Of a DNA stretch of 64,000 bases, positions 63,672 through 64,000 are shown one piece after another. The DNA comes from CBDAPI01 sp965248635 (lineage in GTDB: Bacteria; Acidobacteriota; UBA6911; RPQK01; CBDAPI01). The notes beneath the pieces were generated by a model. It made no database searches and was not told the DNA's origin. It saw only the letters and a list, made by a program, of their open reading frames with translations. A program made the translations under genes and the position numbers. The DNA lies in contig OZ252114.1 of the NCBI GenBank assembly GCA_965248635.1, forward strand, positions 2,046,001-2,110,000, given 5' to 3'. Each line of letters opens with the position of its first letter. The stretch's first letter is position 1.

Positions 63672-64000
63672 AGGGCCTATCGGATAATGAAGACGATCCG
63701 AGAGTTTGAGGAACGCCTCCACCTGGAGTTTCAAACCGGTGAAATCCCCGGTTTTGTCCACCTTTACGCCGGCGAAGAAGCGATTGCCACGGGTGTCTGC
63801 AGTCATCTCGGGCCCGAGGACCGCATTGCCAGTACCCATCGCGGGCACGGACACTGCATCGCCAAGGGGTGTGACGTTGGCGGAATGATGGCCGAGATCT
63901 ACGGCAAGAAGTCCGGGTTGTGCGGCGGAAAGGGCGGCTCAATGCACATTGCCGATCTCGAGAAGGGGATGATGGGTGCCAACGGGATTGTGGGAGGAGG
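63597..64000 (+). CDS. pdhA: pyruvate dehydrogenase E1 alpha subunit (partial)
   Basis: The frame runs open to the right edge (about 134 codons). After the repeat-derived N-terminus the family sequence begins ALRAYRIMKTIREFEERLHL, continues IPGFVHLYAGEEAIATGVCS, STHRGHGHCIAKG (thiamine-diphosphate pocket His), and ends in GGKGGSMHIADLEKGMMGAN. The product would decarboxylate pyruvate or a branched 2-oxoacid as E1 alpha with a beta subunit downstream. Two ATGs (63597, 63621) each have a Shine-Dalgarno, so the start is uncertain. Acetoin dehydrogenase or branched-chain versions cannot be excluded on this fragment. Confidence 0.88.
   Translation, partial: MSLGEERVMSPSEERIINLSKEEALRAYRIMKTIREFEERLHLEFQTGEIPGFVHLYAGEEAIATGVCSHLGPEDRIASTHRGHGHCIAKGCDVGGMMAEIYGKKSGLCGGKGGSMHIADLEKGMMGANGIVGG

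Overview
The window looks like a chromosomal segment of an acidobacterium (phylum Acidobacteriota). The evidence is the gene repertoire: Oar-like TonB receptors with a carboxypeptidase-regulatory N-terminus, a GWxTD-domain protein, CRTAC1 (FG-GAP/ASPIC-UnbV) plus TPR, a DUF1501 protein, and large periplasmic DUF3604 proteins. The DNA is GC-rich with AT-rich islands at mobile elements. A DddP-like M24 enzyme and the many insertion sequences and broken genes would suit a marine or host-associated lineage, but that part is inference.

Layout. 1-16.9 kb is an eroded accessory region. It holds a TonB receptor cut by the window edge, a DUF1501 gene truncated by an IS6-family element, a plasmid/ICE-like remnant (frameshifted tyrosine recombinase, DnaA-box-like sites, ParD and a truncated ParE, truncated ParA with iterated operators), an APC permease, an NSS transporter, a second TonB receptor lacking its 5' end, and a protein with a broken C13/caspase-like domain and duplicated H-type-lectin-like modules. 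16.9-19.2 kb is bounded by a 43-bp direct repeat and contains a lipoprotein/GspG-like gene broken by an 8-bp duplication and a secreted protein.

19.3-33.3 kb is a conserved and intact core. It has two tRNA-Ser genes, SRP RNA, dnaX-ybaB-recR, a six-gene run (ECF sigma, large FecR anti-sigma/DUF3352-like protein, two ABC ATPases alternating with two permeases), an acyl-CoA ligase, thioredoxin reductase and FabF. 33.5-38 kb holds a sugar-dehydrogenase fragment cut by an IS1595-family element, which is itself cut by an IS21-family element.

38-44 kb has an M24/DddP-like enzyme, a MazEF-type toxin-antitoxin pair, acylating acetaldehyde dehydrogenase with 4-hydroxy-2-oxovalerate aldolase, an HpcH/HpaI aldolase with a GntR regulator, and a DUF4019 protein. 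44-64 kb holds a membrane-flanked methyltransferase, two dead DUF3604 genes (one carrying an IS3-family element with a 3-bp target duplication), a GWxTD protein, a TPR protein, a third TonB receptor, a CRTAC1/TPR pair, a decayed retropepsin-like protease and the start of a pyruvate dehydrogenase E1-alpha gene.

The strongest overall signal is the contrast between a decay-free housekeeping core and flanks in which roughly one gene in three is truncated, frameshifted or IS-interrupted. The most system-like unit is the ECF sigma/FecR/dual-ABC operon at 22.4-29.2 kb. No CRISPR array, rRNA operon or classical biosynthetic cluster is visible.
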